Assembly: GCA_016874755.1 (NCBI GenBank)
Contig: VGTH01000006.1
Span: 62,001 to 126,000 of the forward strand
DNA: 64,000 nt
Direction of reading: 5' to 3'
From: Deltaproteobacteria bacterium
GTDB taxonomy: Bacteria; Desulfobacterota; Binatia; UBA9968
The notes under the pieces: generated by a model
Databases searched by the model: none
Seen by the model: the letters and a program-made list of their open reading frames with translations, nothing else
Told to the model about the DNA's origin: nothing
Program-made: the position numbers and the translations under genes
Shown: positions 1-8,451 of the stretch, piece by piece
Layout of the letters: every line of letters begins with the position of its first letter
Position numbering within the stretch: the first letter of the stretch is position 1

Positions 1-850
1 CCCGATTAAGATTCTGGCTCGCCATGTTGGCGGCCTTCAACACCTCATACTTAATGCCCGTCGGCGGCTTGCCGTAGATCGACGTGTAGACCTCAGTAAA
101 ACCCATCAGCTCCGGATAGTCCGGGCTTTTGCGCATGGTGCCGTCGGGGGCGATCACGTCGTGGTAATAAAGCGGCGTGACCATGCCGGTTTTGACCAAT
201 TGCGGCTCGACCACGCCGCGATAGCCGGGAATATTTTCGTCATGATACTGAATCTCGTTGCGCTGCACGGCTAGGCGCGCGTCGTTGCTGCTGTTGTAGC
301 CGGTGACGTAGTCGTATTTCACGCCGAGCACATCGAAGGCCAGGCGAAAGCGCAGGTCCTTGTTGCTGTCAAAGCTCAAGCCGCCGGCTTTGAAGCGCTC
401 GGCTTTGACGATGTCCTGGGGCCGCTTGATCCCGGGCGGCACGTCGGAGCGGATGTAGCAGACCGTCACACCCTGCACCGAGGCGATGAACGGCACTTTC
501 ATGAGATCGACGCGCAGCGTCGAGCTTTTCATCATCTGGTGATTATAAGGTCCTGTAAAATAGCCGAGGGTCAACCCGTCCGGTTTGGAGCGCTCGCCGA
601 GGAAATTGATGCCGGTGACACCGCCGCCGCCCGACATGTTTTGCACGACGATGGTCGGATTGCCCGGCACATGGCGCGCCAGATGGCGCGCGACGATGCG
701 GCCTTCGATATCGGTCGGGCCGCCGGCCGAGAAGTTGATAAAGAAAGTGACCGTCTTACCTTGGTAATAGGGGCGCTCCGCCGCTGGCAGGTTCGTTGTG
801 ATCACGCTCAGGCCGGCGGCGAACAAGAAAATCCGTAGAACGGTCGACAT
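1..850 (-). CDS. TctC/Bug-type solute-binding protein, C-terminus off the left edge
   Basis: Secreted periplasmic binding protein of the tripartite tricarboxylate transporter (TctC/Bug) family. The ATG at 850 follows a GGAGG site, and the frame stays open to base 1, giving about 283 residues of an expected 360. The first ~25 residues are a signal peptide ending near NLPAAERPYYQGK. The mature start has the family's first beta strand and ligand loop (NFSAGGPTDIEGR), then NPTIVVQNMSGGGG. It closely parallels the gene at 1419-2504, including GYNSSNDARLAVQRNEIQYHDE. With the pseudogene at 895 it forms a tandem triplet. No TctA or TctB lies next to it, and the ligand is unknown. Confidence 0.85.
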   Translation of the reverse strand, partial: MSTVLRIFLFAAGLSVITTNLPAAERPYYQGKTVTFFINFSAGGPTDIEGRIVARHLARHVPGNPTIVVQNMSGGGGVTGINFLGERSKPDGLTLGYFTGPYNHQMMKSSTLRVDLMKVPFIASVQGVTVCYIRSDVPPGIKRPQDIVKAERFKAGGLSFDSNKDLRFRLAFDVLGVKYDYVTGYNSSNDARLAVQRNEIQYHDENIPGYRGVVEPQLVKTGMVTPLYYHDVIAPDGTMRKSPDYPELMGFTEVYTSIYGKPPTGIKYEVLKAANMASQNLNR

Positions 851-894
851 CGTGGACACCTCCAAAATCTTCGGTTGGAATCTGAGAGCTCTCA

Positions 895-1375
895 TTATTT
901 CCTTACTTCCTCGACGTATTTGCGGACAAAGTCAACCACCTCTGACGGCGCCCGCAAAACTTTGTCGCGCAGCCGCTCGCCGTCCTCGCCGACGTCGAAG
1001 CGCGGGTGAAAGTGCATGGCTTTCTTTGCCTCGGCGATGAACTCCTCATCATTGGACAGCGCAGTAAAGGCCTGGCGCAGAGCCAGTACAGTCTCTTTGG
1101 GCACATTCGGCGCCAAGATCGCCACACGGCTTAAATTCTGGCTCGCCATGTTGGCCGCTTTAAGCACGTCGTACTTGATCCCGCTTGGCGCCTTGCCGTT
1201 GATCTGAGTAAAAACTTCGGTGAACGAGTCATCCGTGGGGCCGCCCGCCGCGTAGTTGATCAGAAAAGTAATGGTCTTGCCCTGGTTAAATCGGCCGCTC
1301 CGCGGCTGGCAAGTTTGCGGCGGCGGCGCTCATCGTTGCGGCGAACAAGAAGATACGGCGTAAGGTCGTCAACAT
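895..1375 (-). pseudogene. TctC-type binding protein with internal deletion and frameshift
   Basis: Remnant of a third tandem TctC gene. The start (ATG at 1375 after GGAGG) and signal peptide (MLTTLRRIFLFAATMSAAAA) match the neighbours. One extra base near 1290 (GCGGCCGATTTAACCAGG instead of the frame giving ERPFNQG) then introduces a stop. Reading past it, GGPTD is joined directly near 1230 to DSFTEVFTQI, which in the intact paralogues lies about 200 residues later. The C-terminal 90 residues (895-1167) are intact and in frame with the junction. It therefore carries both an internal deletion of roughly 600 bp and a +1 frameshift, and should make no functional binding protein. Confidence 0.88.
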
Positions 1376-1418
1376 CGTGAAACCTCCATAACCGTTAGAT
1401 GGCCAATGAAAGTTGTCA

Positions 1419-2504
1419 CTATTTTCTGACTTGCTCAATATACTGCCGCATGAAATCGATGATCTCGTTGGGCACTTGCGTAACCTTTTGCTTGAGCCGC
1501 TCGCCGTCCTCGCCGATCTCAAAGCGCGGGTGATAGCGCATCACGCGCTGCGCCTCGGCGAGAAATTCTTCATCTTTGGCCAGCGCAACAAAGGCCTGGC
1601 GTAGGGCGAGCACCGCTGCGGTGGGAGTACCGGGCGGCATGAGCGCGACGCGATTCATATTCACGCTGGCGATGTTCGCGGCTTTGAGCGCTTCGTACTT
1701 GATGCCCGACGGCGGTTTGCCAAAGATCTGCGTATAGACCTGCGTAAACGAGCTGAACTCGGGAAAGTCCGGGCTCGGCTTGAGCACACCGTCGGGGCTA
1801 AAGACATCGTGGTAATAGATCGGCGTCACCATGCCGGTTTTGACCATCTGCGGCTCGACCACACCGCGGTAGCCCGGAATGTTTTCGTCGTGGTACTGGA
1901 TCTCGTTGCGCTGCACTGCCAGGCGCGCCTCGCTGCTGCTGTTGTAACCGGTCACGTAATCATACTTGAGTCCGAGGATGTCGAAAGCCAGGCGAAAGCG
2001 CAGATCTTTGTTGCTGTCGTAGGACAGACCGCCGGCGCGAAACCTCTCGGCCTTGACGATGTCGGTGGGCTTCTTGATCCCCGGCGCCACGTCGGAACGA
2101 ATGTAACAGGTGGTGACGCCTTGCACCGAGGCGACAAAAGCAAACTTGCCGACGTCGGTGCGCAACCCCGGCGTGCGCATCATCTGCTGGCTGTAGGGGC
2201 CGGTGAAATATCCCAAGATGGAGCCGTCGCGCTTGGCCACTTCACCCATGAAATTGACTCCCGTCAGCCCGGCCGCGCCGGGCATGTTCTGCACGATCAC
2301 CGTGGGAGTGCCGGAAATATGCCTGGCGAGATGCCGGGCGATGATCCGCCCTTCGATGTCGGTGGGTCCGCTGTTAGCGAAGTTGATCAGGAAGGTGATG
2401 TTCTTTCCTTGATAAAAGGGCCGCTCCGCCGCAGAGCTTGCGGCAGCGGAAAACCAGCAGCCCAAAAACACGCCAAACCATCGCAACGAAGCAATGTGTT
2501 TCAT
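1419..2504 (-). CDS. TctC/Bug-type solute-binding protein
   Basis: Intact 361-residue secreted binding protein of the TctC/Bug family. Residues 1-26 form a signal peptide (MKHIASLRWFGVFLGCWFSA) followed by ERPFYQGKNITFLINF. The ligand loop is NSGPTDIEGR, and VQNMPGAAG follows. It is the first gene and best-preserved member of the minus-strand triplet covering 2504 to below 1, and probably the source of the two following copies. A GGACC/AGGA-rich site precedes the ATG at 2504. The substrate is not predictable; family members bind carboxylates. Membrane subunits are absent nearby, so it may feed the TctAB encoded at 16890-30662 or act in sensing. Confidence 0.87.
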   Translation of the reverse strand: MKHIASLRWFGVFLGCWFSAAASSAAERPFYQGKNITFLINFANSGPTDIEGRIIARHLARHISGTPTVIVQNMPGAAGLTGVNFMGEVAKRDGSILGYFTGPYSQQMMRTPGLRTDVGKFAFVASVQGVTTCYIRSDVAPGIKKPTDIVKAERFRAGGLSYDSNKDLRFRLAFDILGLKYDYVTGYNSSSEARLAVQRNEIQYHDENIPGYRGVVEPQMVKTGMVTPIYYHDVFSPDGVLKPSPDFPEFSSFTQVYTQIFGKPPSGIKYEALKAANIASVNMNRVALMPPGTPTAAVLALRQAFVALAKDEEFLAEAQRVMRYHPRFEIGEDGERLKQKVTQVPNEIIDFMRQYIEQVRK

Positions 2505-2546
2505 CGGTCCTCCTACGGTTTTTTTTCGTAAAGTGGAACCCTAAAC

Positions 2547-3523
2547 TTAGCGCACACCCAACTCCGCCTTGGCATCGCGCAGATAACTCGAATCGACGTA
2601 CTTGTTGCCATTGGGCACCGGCCCCTTCGACTGCGATGCTTCCCAATAGATCTGCGTCGCCACGTTCATCCCTTCCAGGTTAATGCTGGCGTCGTTGGGC
2701 CAAATCTTATGCTCGATGTAATATTCCCAGCCGCGCCTGACCTGATCGGCAGGCAGCTCCAGCTCTTTTGAAACAAACGCCACCGCCGCTTCTTTATTGG
2801 CGTAGAACCAGCGATGCACGTTGATCATCGCTCGCATGAAGCGAACGAACAAAGGACGATTTTTTCTGCCACGCTGCGTGCAACGGTAAACGCGCCGAAC
2901 TGATAGCTGGGGATCGCATCGACGAGCCGCCCGACGCCGTGATAGCCCTGATCGGCGGCGACAAAATTGAGCGGCACACCCAAAGCCGCCGCATGGACCT
3001 GACCAGCAGCGAGCGCCGCCAAAGTCGGCCCGGCGCTGCCGGTGGCAAGGATCTGATAGTCGCGGCCGTACTCGAAGCCTTTCGCTTTGAAATAACGGCG
3101 CAGGGCAAAACCCAAGCCCGAAGTCGCGCTGGTGGCGCCAATGATCTTGCCGCGCAGTTCATTCAGCGTCGCAATGTTCTTGCTGGTCATGATCACCTGC
3201 GACAACCCGTTGATCGTCCCGCCGATCATCGTCACATCGATGCCGCGCTCCACCGCGGCGATATGGGCGTCCGAACCAGAGGCTGACACATAGACTGATC
3301 CGCTGATCACCGCGGCCAGTGATTTATCCGCGCCGCGCACATAGATGAGCTGCGGCTCCAAGTCTTCCTTATCCATGAAGCCAAGCTTGGCCGACGCCAG
3401 CATGGGGCCGTAGCCAAGGCTTTTGCTGGTGATGCTGTAGGGAAATTTGGTTTTGCTTTGGGCGAAGCTTGTTAGCGGTGCCAAGACCGTCAGAAGCAGC
3501 GATACGACACTAGCAATCTTCAT
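2547..3523 (-). pseudogene. NMT1/SsuA-type ABC substrate-binding protein, frameshifted
   Basis: Periplasmic binding protein of the NMT1/SsuA (PF09084/PF13379-like) class, homologous to the intact gene at 4793-5770. The N-terminal ~228 residues (signal peptide ending TSFAQ, then KFPYSITSKSLGYGPM) and the C-terminal ~95 residues (VRFMRAMINVHRWFYANKEAA) lie in different frames. They join at an A run near 2858-2863, where VAEKIVLC should read VAEKNRP as in the paralogue, so one A appears to be missing. Start choice: ATG 3523, or TTG 3532 closer to a GAGG site. This is either a real lesion or a homopolymer assembly error; read coverage would decide. Confidence 0.75.
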
Positions 3524-3702
3524 GGAGGACAAGTACCTCGGTGACTATTTGCGCGTCAAGAAGAGCGGGCACGATAAATCGCACCTCCACATTCTGAAAC
3601 ATTTTTGCGATTTTTGCGTCTTTTGCGGCCATTCTTCTTCTGATCCACTCGCAAAGCGCGCCTTTGTGCCCCCTGCGCTCTTTGTGGTTAAATCCTCTTC
3701 CC

Positions 3703-4689
3703 ATGCCACCCATCAAATTTGGCGTCGGTCTCTACGGCACCGACAGCGCGCAAGAAGCGGTCAAACTCGGCCAGCTCGCCGACGAACTCGGCTACGACCG
3801 TTTTTGGATCGGCGACTCGAACATGATCTGGCGCGAGCTCTACGTCCTTGCCGGCGCCATCGCAGCGACGACCAAACGCATCGCCATCGGCCCCGGTGTG
3901 ACCCATCTTGCCGGGCGCCACATTACCGTCACCGCCAGCGCTATGGTGACACTGCACGAACTATCCGGCGGCAGGGTTTTCCTCGGCTTCGGCGTCGGCG
4001 CCAGCGGGCCAGCCAATATCGGCATGAAGCCCATCGGCGTCGATGAGATTGAAGCGAATATCGAGACGCTGCAGAAGCTCTTTGGCGGCGAGTCCGTTGA
4101 GATCAACGGTAAGCAAGCAAAATGCCTGTTCCCCTGCGGCTCCCTGCCAATCTACATCGGCACGCGCGCGCCGCGGGTGATGAAAATGGCGTGCCGTGTT
4201 GCCGACGGATTCATCCACTCCGGTGAATCTCCGGTACTCCAAGAACTTGTGAATCAAATTCGCGGCTATACACGCGAAGCCGGCAGAGAAAGCCACTCGG
4301 TTGAATTCGTCTATAGACTCCCGTGCGCCATCGACAACGATCCCGCCACGGCTCGTGAAGCGGTGAAAAGCGTCGTCGCCCGTACCGCGATGACGCAACT
4401 CGGGCGGCTCTACGATCGCGACAAATTAGACAATGAAGATGACCGCCGCGCCATCGAGCGCATGCGCCGCGAGTACGATACCTACCATCACATGGATGCC
4501 GTCCATAGTTATCTGGTGCGGGATGAATGGGTGGAGCGGTTCGCACTGGCAGGAGCGACGGATCGGATCAAAAACAAGGTTCAGGAGTTCGCCGACGCCG
4601 GCATCGACGAGTTGACAATCATTCCATGCGGGAAGTCACGGCGAGCGGTGATTGAGAATTTTGCAAAGGCTGCCATCGCCCGGTCGTAG
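3703..4689 (+). CDS. LLM-class flavin/F420-dependent oxidoreductase
   Basis: A 328-residue cytoplasmic TIM-barrel protein of the luciferase-like monooxygenase family, closest in style to F420-dependent methylene-H4MPT-reductase-like proteins. Visible elements are an N-terminal strand KFGVGLYGT, an early barrel helix ELGYDRFWIGDSN, the strand IAIGPGVTHLAGRH, LSGGRVFLGFGVGASG (the glycine-rich cofactor and phosphate region) and the C-terminal GATDRIKNKVQEFADAGIDEL typical of the family. I chose ATG 3703 because upstream in-frame codons read through repeat-like DNA. It is transcribed away from the frameshifted binding-protein gene. The stop codon lies inside a GTAGGGTGCGCC palindrome. Substrate and cofactor (FMN or F420) cannot be settled from sequence. 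Confidence 0.85.
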   Translation: MPPIKFGVGLYGTDSAQEAVKLGQLADELGYDRFWIGDSNMIWRELYVLAGAIAATTKRIAIGPGVTHLAGRHITVTASAMVTLHELSGGRVFLGFGVGASGPANIGMKPIGVDEIEANIETLQKLFGGESVEINGKQAKCLFPCGSLPIYIGTRAPRVMKMACRVADGFIHSGESPVLQELVNQIRGYTREAGRESHSVEFVYRLPCAIDNDPATAREAVKSVVARTAMTQLGRLYDRDKLDNEDDRRAIERMRREYDTYHHMDAVHSYLVRDEWVERFALAGATDRIKNKVQEFADAGIDELTIIPCGKSRRAVIENFAKAAIARS

Positions 4690-4739
4690 GGTGCGCCGCG
4701 CGCACCGAATTCGGAGATGGCGCGCACCCCGCACCCTAC
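4686..4739. repeat. GTAGGGTGCGCC palindromic intergenic repeat
   Basis: Inverted repeat whose outer arms are gtagggtgcgcc and gcaccctac, with inner copies of gcgcgcac. Related pairs occur at 5803-5855 and 54937-54991, with a single arm near 38221. It supplies the stop codon of the preceding gene and may form a hairpin between the convergent genes, although no T-run follows. A gcgccttttgcgttttttgcgg tract, also seen near 3605, 5905, 14834 and 56096, lies at about 4750. Confidence 0.8.
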
Positions 4740-4792
4740 AAATTCATTTTGCGCCTTTTGCGTTTTTTGCGGCCAACCTCCGACTGGAACGG

Positions 4793-5770
4793 CTATTTGG
4801 AGAGTTCCTTCGTCGCCTCCCGCAGAAAACTCTGATCGACATATTTTTGCGGCGGCGGCAGCGGTGATTTGTTCTGGGTTTGCTCCCAATAGACTTGGGT
4901 GGCGAACTTGACGCCTTCGACGGACAGATCACCATCGCGCGGCCAGATTTTCTGTTCGGTGTAGTATTCCCAACCGCGCCGCGCATATTCCGGTTTCATA
5001 TCCATCTCTTTGGCAAGAAACGCGATGGCGGCTTCCTTGTTCTCATAGAGCCAGCGGTGCGCAAGGATAATCGCTTTCATGAAGCGCACGATTACCGGGC
5101 GATTCTTCTCCGCGAGTGAGCGATAAACCGCGAGCCCGGCCACCTGATAATGTGGCACCAAATCGGCAACGCGGCCGATGGTGTTAAAACCCATGTCAGC
5201 GGCGGCGTAGTTGAGCGGCACGGCAATCAACGCTGCGGTGACCTGACCGGAAGACAGCGCGGCGAAAGCCGGTCCCGACCCGCCGGTGCCGATGACGGTG
5301 TATTCTCGCGGCTCGATGCCTTTTTGCTTCAGCGCTTCGCGCATGCCGATGGTGGTGCCCGAGTTGACACCGGTGGCACCGATAGTGGCACCGCGCAGAT
5401 TCTCGTACGTCTTGATGTTCTTGGAGCCCATGATGAAGTGCGTCAATCCATTGATCGTGCCGCCGATCATGACCAGATCGATGCCATTTTCCTTCGCCGC
5501 GATCGGACCGTCGGCTCCCGATGACAAGACTTGCACAGAACCGCCGACCAGCGCCTGCACCGATTTGTCCGAACCGCGCACGACGACGAGCTGGACGTCT
5601 AGTCCCTGTCGATCGAAGAAACCTTGCTTGGAAGCGATCCAGAGAGGGCCGTAGCCTAGCGTCTTACTGGAGACGGCCATGGGGAATTTGATTTTTTCTT
5701 GGGCGTGCAGCGGCGTACAAAAAACGACGAAGAGTGTGAGGAGAAGAGCAAACAAAGAGAAACTGGCCAT
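4793..5770 (-). CDS. NMT1/SsuA-type ABC substrate-binding protein
   Basis: Secreted 325-residue binding protein of the NMT1/SsuA class, whose family members bind sulfonates, thiamine precursors or aromatic acids. The ATG at 5770 has a GGAGG eight bases upstream; in-frame sequence further upstream runs through a repeat and was excluded. The signal peptide is about 25 residues ending PLHAQ. The mature N-terminus KIKFPMAVSSKTLGYGPLW is followed by KQGFFDRQGLDVQLVVVRG, the usual second strand. It is the intact paralogue of the broken gene at 2547-3523. No ABC permease or ATPase gene is adjacent, so it is an orphan binding protein. Confidence 0.87.
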   Translation of the reverse strand: MASFSLFALLLTLFVVFCTPLHAQEKIKFPMAVSSKTLGYGPLWIASKQGFFDRQGLDVQLVVVRGSDKSVQALVGGSVQVLSSGADGPIAAKENGIDLVMIGGTINGLTHFIMGSKNIKTYENLRGATIGATGVNSGTTIGMREALKQKGIEPREYTVIGTGGSGPAFAALSSGQVTAALIAVPLNYAAADMGFNTIGRVADLVPHYQVAGLAVYRSLAEKNRPVIVRFMKAIILAHRWLYENKEAAIAFLAKEMDMKPEYARRGWEYYTEQKIWPRDGDLSVEGVKFATQVYWEQTQNKSPLPPPQKYVDQSFLREATKELSK

Positions 5771-5802
5771 TACGTTTTCCTCCGTTCTCTGCACGTCCAA
5801 AC

Positions 5803-5896
5803 GTAGGGTGCGCCGTGCGCACCACTTCCGGAAACGGTGCACATGGCGCACCTACTGCCTCCGTCAGCCCTCGGGCGTGATGAATCACGCCCCTAC
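5803..5896. repeat. Two adjacent palindromic intergenic repeats
   Basis: Positions 5803-5855 are a GTAGGGTGCGCC palindrome (gtagggtgcgccgtgcgcac ... gcgcacctac). Positions 5872-5896 are a second hairpin, cgggcgtgatgaatcacgcccctac, of the NNGCCCCTAC class seen elsewhere in the window. They fill the gap between two minus-strand genes. Confidence 0.75.
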
Positions 5897-5935
5897 ACCG
5901 AATGCCCTTTGCGCTTTTTGCGGTTAACTCTTAGC

Positions 5936-7456
5936 TCAGTGAGCCGCTACGAACATCTCACGCACTTTGACCTTGTTCACCTTGCCGACCTCGGTGTGCG
6001 GCAGCGACTCGACGAAATCCACTGTCTTTGGAACTTTGTAGGCGGACAATTTGTCTTTACAGTAGCTCAACAGCTCAGCGCTTTGCATTTTAGCGCCGGG
6101 CTTGAGCACGATGATCGCCTTTAACGCTTCGCCCCACTGCGGATCGGGCACACCTATCACAGCGGCTTCAAGCACGTCGGGGTGGCTATAGATCACGCTC
6201 TCGATTTCCAAGGGGTAGATGCTGATGCCGCCGCTCTTGACCATGTCTTTTTTTCGGCCGGAGACAAACAAGTAGCCTTCTTCGTCAAAGTAGCCCAGAT
6301 CGCCGGTGTAGAACCAGCCGTCGCGAAAGGAGGCGTTGGTGGCATCGGGATTCTTGTAGTAGCCGTGGGTCGCCAACGGGCTCTGGCAGATGATCTCGCC
6401 CACCTCGCCCACTCTCACTGGCATGCCGGCGTCGTCAACGACGCGCAAATCGACGCACCAGACAGGGCGGCCGGCGGAGTTGGCTTTCTCGGCGGCATCG
6501 CCAGGCTTGGAGATCGCCATCTGACCGGAATCCGTCGAAGCATAAGTACGATAGACATTGGGCGTCAAATTTTTCTTGAGCGATTCCAAGATTGCCGGAT
6601 GGACTTTGCCGCCGGTGATCGCTAGACAGCGCAACGAGCTGGTGTCGTATTTCTTCGATTCCAGCACATGCAGCATGCGCTCGCACATGACCGGCACGGC
6701 GCCGACGTAGGTGACTTTTTCCCGCTCTATGGTCTTCAGCACTTCTTCGGCGTCGAAGCGCTCGTGCAAGATCATCGTACCGCCGTAGTAGATGATGCCC
6801 AGAGTAAATGAACGACCCGCATTGAAATAAATCGGCGAAGATAGAATCGCCTTATCGTGGGCGCCGAGCCCTTTTTCGATGGCGTTATTAATGCAATGAA
6901 ATACAAACGTCCGCTGCGTCGCCAGACAGCCTTTGGGAAAGCCGGTGGTGCCGGAGGTTAACAGAATCGCGAAGGGATCGTCTTCGCTTACGTGAATATC
7001 TGGCTCCTCCGAACTTTGCCCATTCAGCAAGCCGCCGTAGCTCAAGTCCCCTGAGAGCGAAACTGATTTGACGTCGGCAAGATTCTTAAGCTTCTTGGCG
7101 TTCTCGAACTCCTGAACACAGTCTTCTTGAAGAATGATAAACTTGGGCTCCAGCGCGGCAATCGTCGAGCCCATCTCCAGCGCTTTCCATTTCACATCGA
7201 GCGGGATGGCCAACGCGCCGATTTTTGCCGTCGCGAAAACGATCTCCAGATGCTCGATCCGATTGCCCACCGACAACGCCACGCCATCACCGCGTTTGAC
7301 GCCGATCGATAATAAACCGCGCGCAAGCTGATTCACCCGCGCGTTCAAATCAGCATAGCTGATCTCGCGAAAGCGATCCTTCGCCGCGATCTTAACCGGA
7401 AATTTCCAGGCGTTACGGCGCAAGCCGTCGCCCATTAGCATTGGTACGAAATTCAT
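5936..7456 (-). CDS. Acyl-CoA synthetase (class I adenylate-forming, FadD-like)
   Basis: A 506-residue ligase that activates a carboxylic acid through an acyl-adenylate and transfers it to CoA. It carries the P-loop LTSGTTGFPKG at residues 166-176, a motif A5-like stretch YRTYASTDSGQ, the A7/A8 block GWFYTGDLGYFDEEGY with RKKDMVKSGG, and a C-terminal lysine region HTEVGKVNKVKVRE. Length and domain order fit long-chain or aromatic acyl-CoA synthetases. It heads a minus-strand CoA cluster with two enoyl-CoA hydratases, a thiolase-fold/DUF35 pair and two acyl-CoA dehydrogenases. The acid substrate is not predictable; context suggests a branched, side-chain-like or aromatic acid. Confidence 0.92.
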   Translation of the reverse strand: MNFVPMLMGDGLRRNAWKFPVKIAAKDRFREISYADLNARVNQLARGLLSIGVKRGDGVALSVGNRIEHLEIVFATAKIGALAIPLDVKWKALEMGSTIAALEPKFIILQEDCVQEFENAKKLKNLADVKSVSLSGDLSYGGLLNGQSSEEPDIHVSEDDPFAILLTSGTTGFPKGCLATQRTFVFHCINNAIEKGLGAHDKAILSSPIYFNAGRSFTLGIIYYGGTMILHERFDAEEVLKTIEREKVTYVGAVPVMCERMLHVLESKKYDTSSLRCLAITGGKVHPAILESLKKNLTPNVYRTYASTDSGQMAISKPGDAAEKANSAGRPVWCVDLRVVDDAGMPVRVGEVGEIICQSPLATHGYYKNPDATNASFRDGWFYTGDLGYFDEEGYLFVSGRKKDMVKSGGISIYPLEIESVIYSHPDVLEAAVIGVPDPQWGEALKAIIVLKPGAKMQSAELLSYCKDKLSAYKVPKTVDFVESLPHTEVGKVNKVKVREMFVAAH

Positions 7457-7528
7457 AGCGTCTCGGGTCCAGCGTCTGGTGTCTAGCGTTTTCCGGATTC
7501 AACCCCAGACACTAAACGCTAGACGTTT
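7457..7528. repeat. GTCTAGCGTTTAG-type inverted repeat
   Basis: Short arms agcgtctggtgtctagcgtt and aaccccagacactaaacgct surround ttccggattc. The same family occurs at 30690-30811 and 61153-61218. It occupies the whole gap between the synthetase and hydratase genes. Confidence 0.75.
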
Positions 7529-7529
7529 C

Positions 7530-8345
7530 TTATCTCCCTTTCCAATTCGCCGGCCGCTTTTCGACAAACGCCTTGGGCCCTTCTTTGGCGTCTTCGGTCT
7601 GCATCACCATGCTTTGTAAGTCCGACTCGTAGCGCAGCCCCTGTTCAAAGGTCATATCCATGCCTTTGTAGATCGCGTCTTTGATATAACGTAGCGCGAG
7701 CGGTGCGCCCTTGAGAAACGACTGGGCCAGCTTCTCGCCCGCTGGAATGAGTTGATCGTAGGGCACGACTTGATTGACCAGACCGATGCGATGGCACTCG
7801 GCGGCATCGTACAATTCGCCGGAGAGACAAATCTCCAGCGCTTTTGGCAAGCCGACGATGCGCGGCAGACGCTGCGTGCCGCCGGAGCCCGCCATGAAGC
7901 CCAACCGCACTTCGCTAACGCCGAGACGCGCACCCTCAGCGGCAATGCGAATATCGCAGGCCAGGCTCATGAGTAGACCGGTGCCAACGGTATACCCATG
8001 ACAGAGCGCCATAGTGACCTTATTCATCGCCGCGATCGCCGGCGCCGGCGTACCGGGGATGGCATTGAACTTATCCTGGCGCGCAATCAGCGGCGAGGCC
8101 GGCTCCGCCGTCCCGGCTTCGTTCGATTTCACCCGGTCTTTGATATCGCCGCCGACGGAAAATGCCCGCTCGCCGTTGGCCTTGAAGATGACGACTTGAA
8201 CGTTGGGGTCCTCTTCCGCGTCTCGGCAGTAGCCAACGATGGCTTTCACCATGTCGCGGTTGACCGCGTTCAATGATTCGGGACGGTTTAACGTGATCCA
8301 CGCGATTTTGTTTTTAACCTCGTAGAGAATTTTTTCGTCTGGCAT
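7530..8345 (-). CDS. Enoyl-CoA hydratase/isomerase-family protein lacking one catalytic Glu
   Basis: A 271-residue crotonase-fold protein. The CoA/oxyanion-hole segment AFSVGGDIKD (61-70) and the second oxyanion segment HGYTVGTG (116-123) are present. The glutamate matching rat hydratase Glu164 is kept (E145 in SEVRLG), but the Glu144 position is leucine (GTGLLMSLACD, L125). Hydration normally needs both glutamates, whereas isomerase and other crotonase reactions need one, so its chemistry may not be hydration. It lies downstream of the synthetase in the same direction. The paralogue at 9559-10356 keeps both residues. Confidence 0.88.
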   Translation of the reverse strand: MPDEKILYEVKNKIAWITLNRPESLNAVNRDMVKAIVGYCRDAEEDPNVQVVIFKANGERAFSVGGDIKDRVKSNEAGTAEPASPLIARQDKFNAIPGTPAPAIAAMNKVTMALCHGYTVGTGLLMSLACDIRIAAEGARLGVSEVRLGFMAGSGGTQRLPRIVGLPKALEICLSGELYDAAECHRIGLVNQVVPYDQLIPAGEKLAQSFLKGAPLALRYIKDAIYKGMDMTFEQGLRYESDLQSMVMQTEDAKEGPKAFVEKRPANWKGR

Positions 8346-8381
8346 TTGGATTCCTCTGTTGGATTTATTTCATCGAACCAT

Positions 8382-8438
8382 GCAGGGGCCGACATGCGTG
8401 TCGGCAATCTGGACGGGCGACCGCCGGTCGCCCCTACA
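8382..8438. repeat. Palindromic repeat ending CGCCCCTAC
   Basis: Contains gccgacatgcgtgtcggc and gggcgaccgccggtcgcccc hairpins in tandem. It belongs to the same loose family as hairpins near 14788, 33685, 34020, 38181 and 56057. It fills the gap between the hydratase and binding-protein genes. Confidence 0.65.
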
Positions 8439-8451
8439 TCGCTTTTATACC

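Noticed and set aside
2855-2866. Possibility that the frameshifted NMT1 gene is a selenoprotein or uses programmed frameshifting
   Set aside because: No UGA is involved and no slippery-site stimulatory structure is evident; a one-base loss in an A run explains it more simply.
4686-4739. Rho-independent terminator
   Set aside because: Strong stem but no T-run; the same sequence occurs at unrelated places, so it is listed as a repeat.
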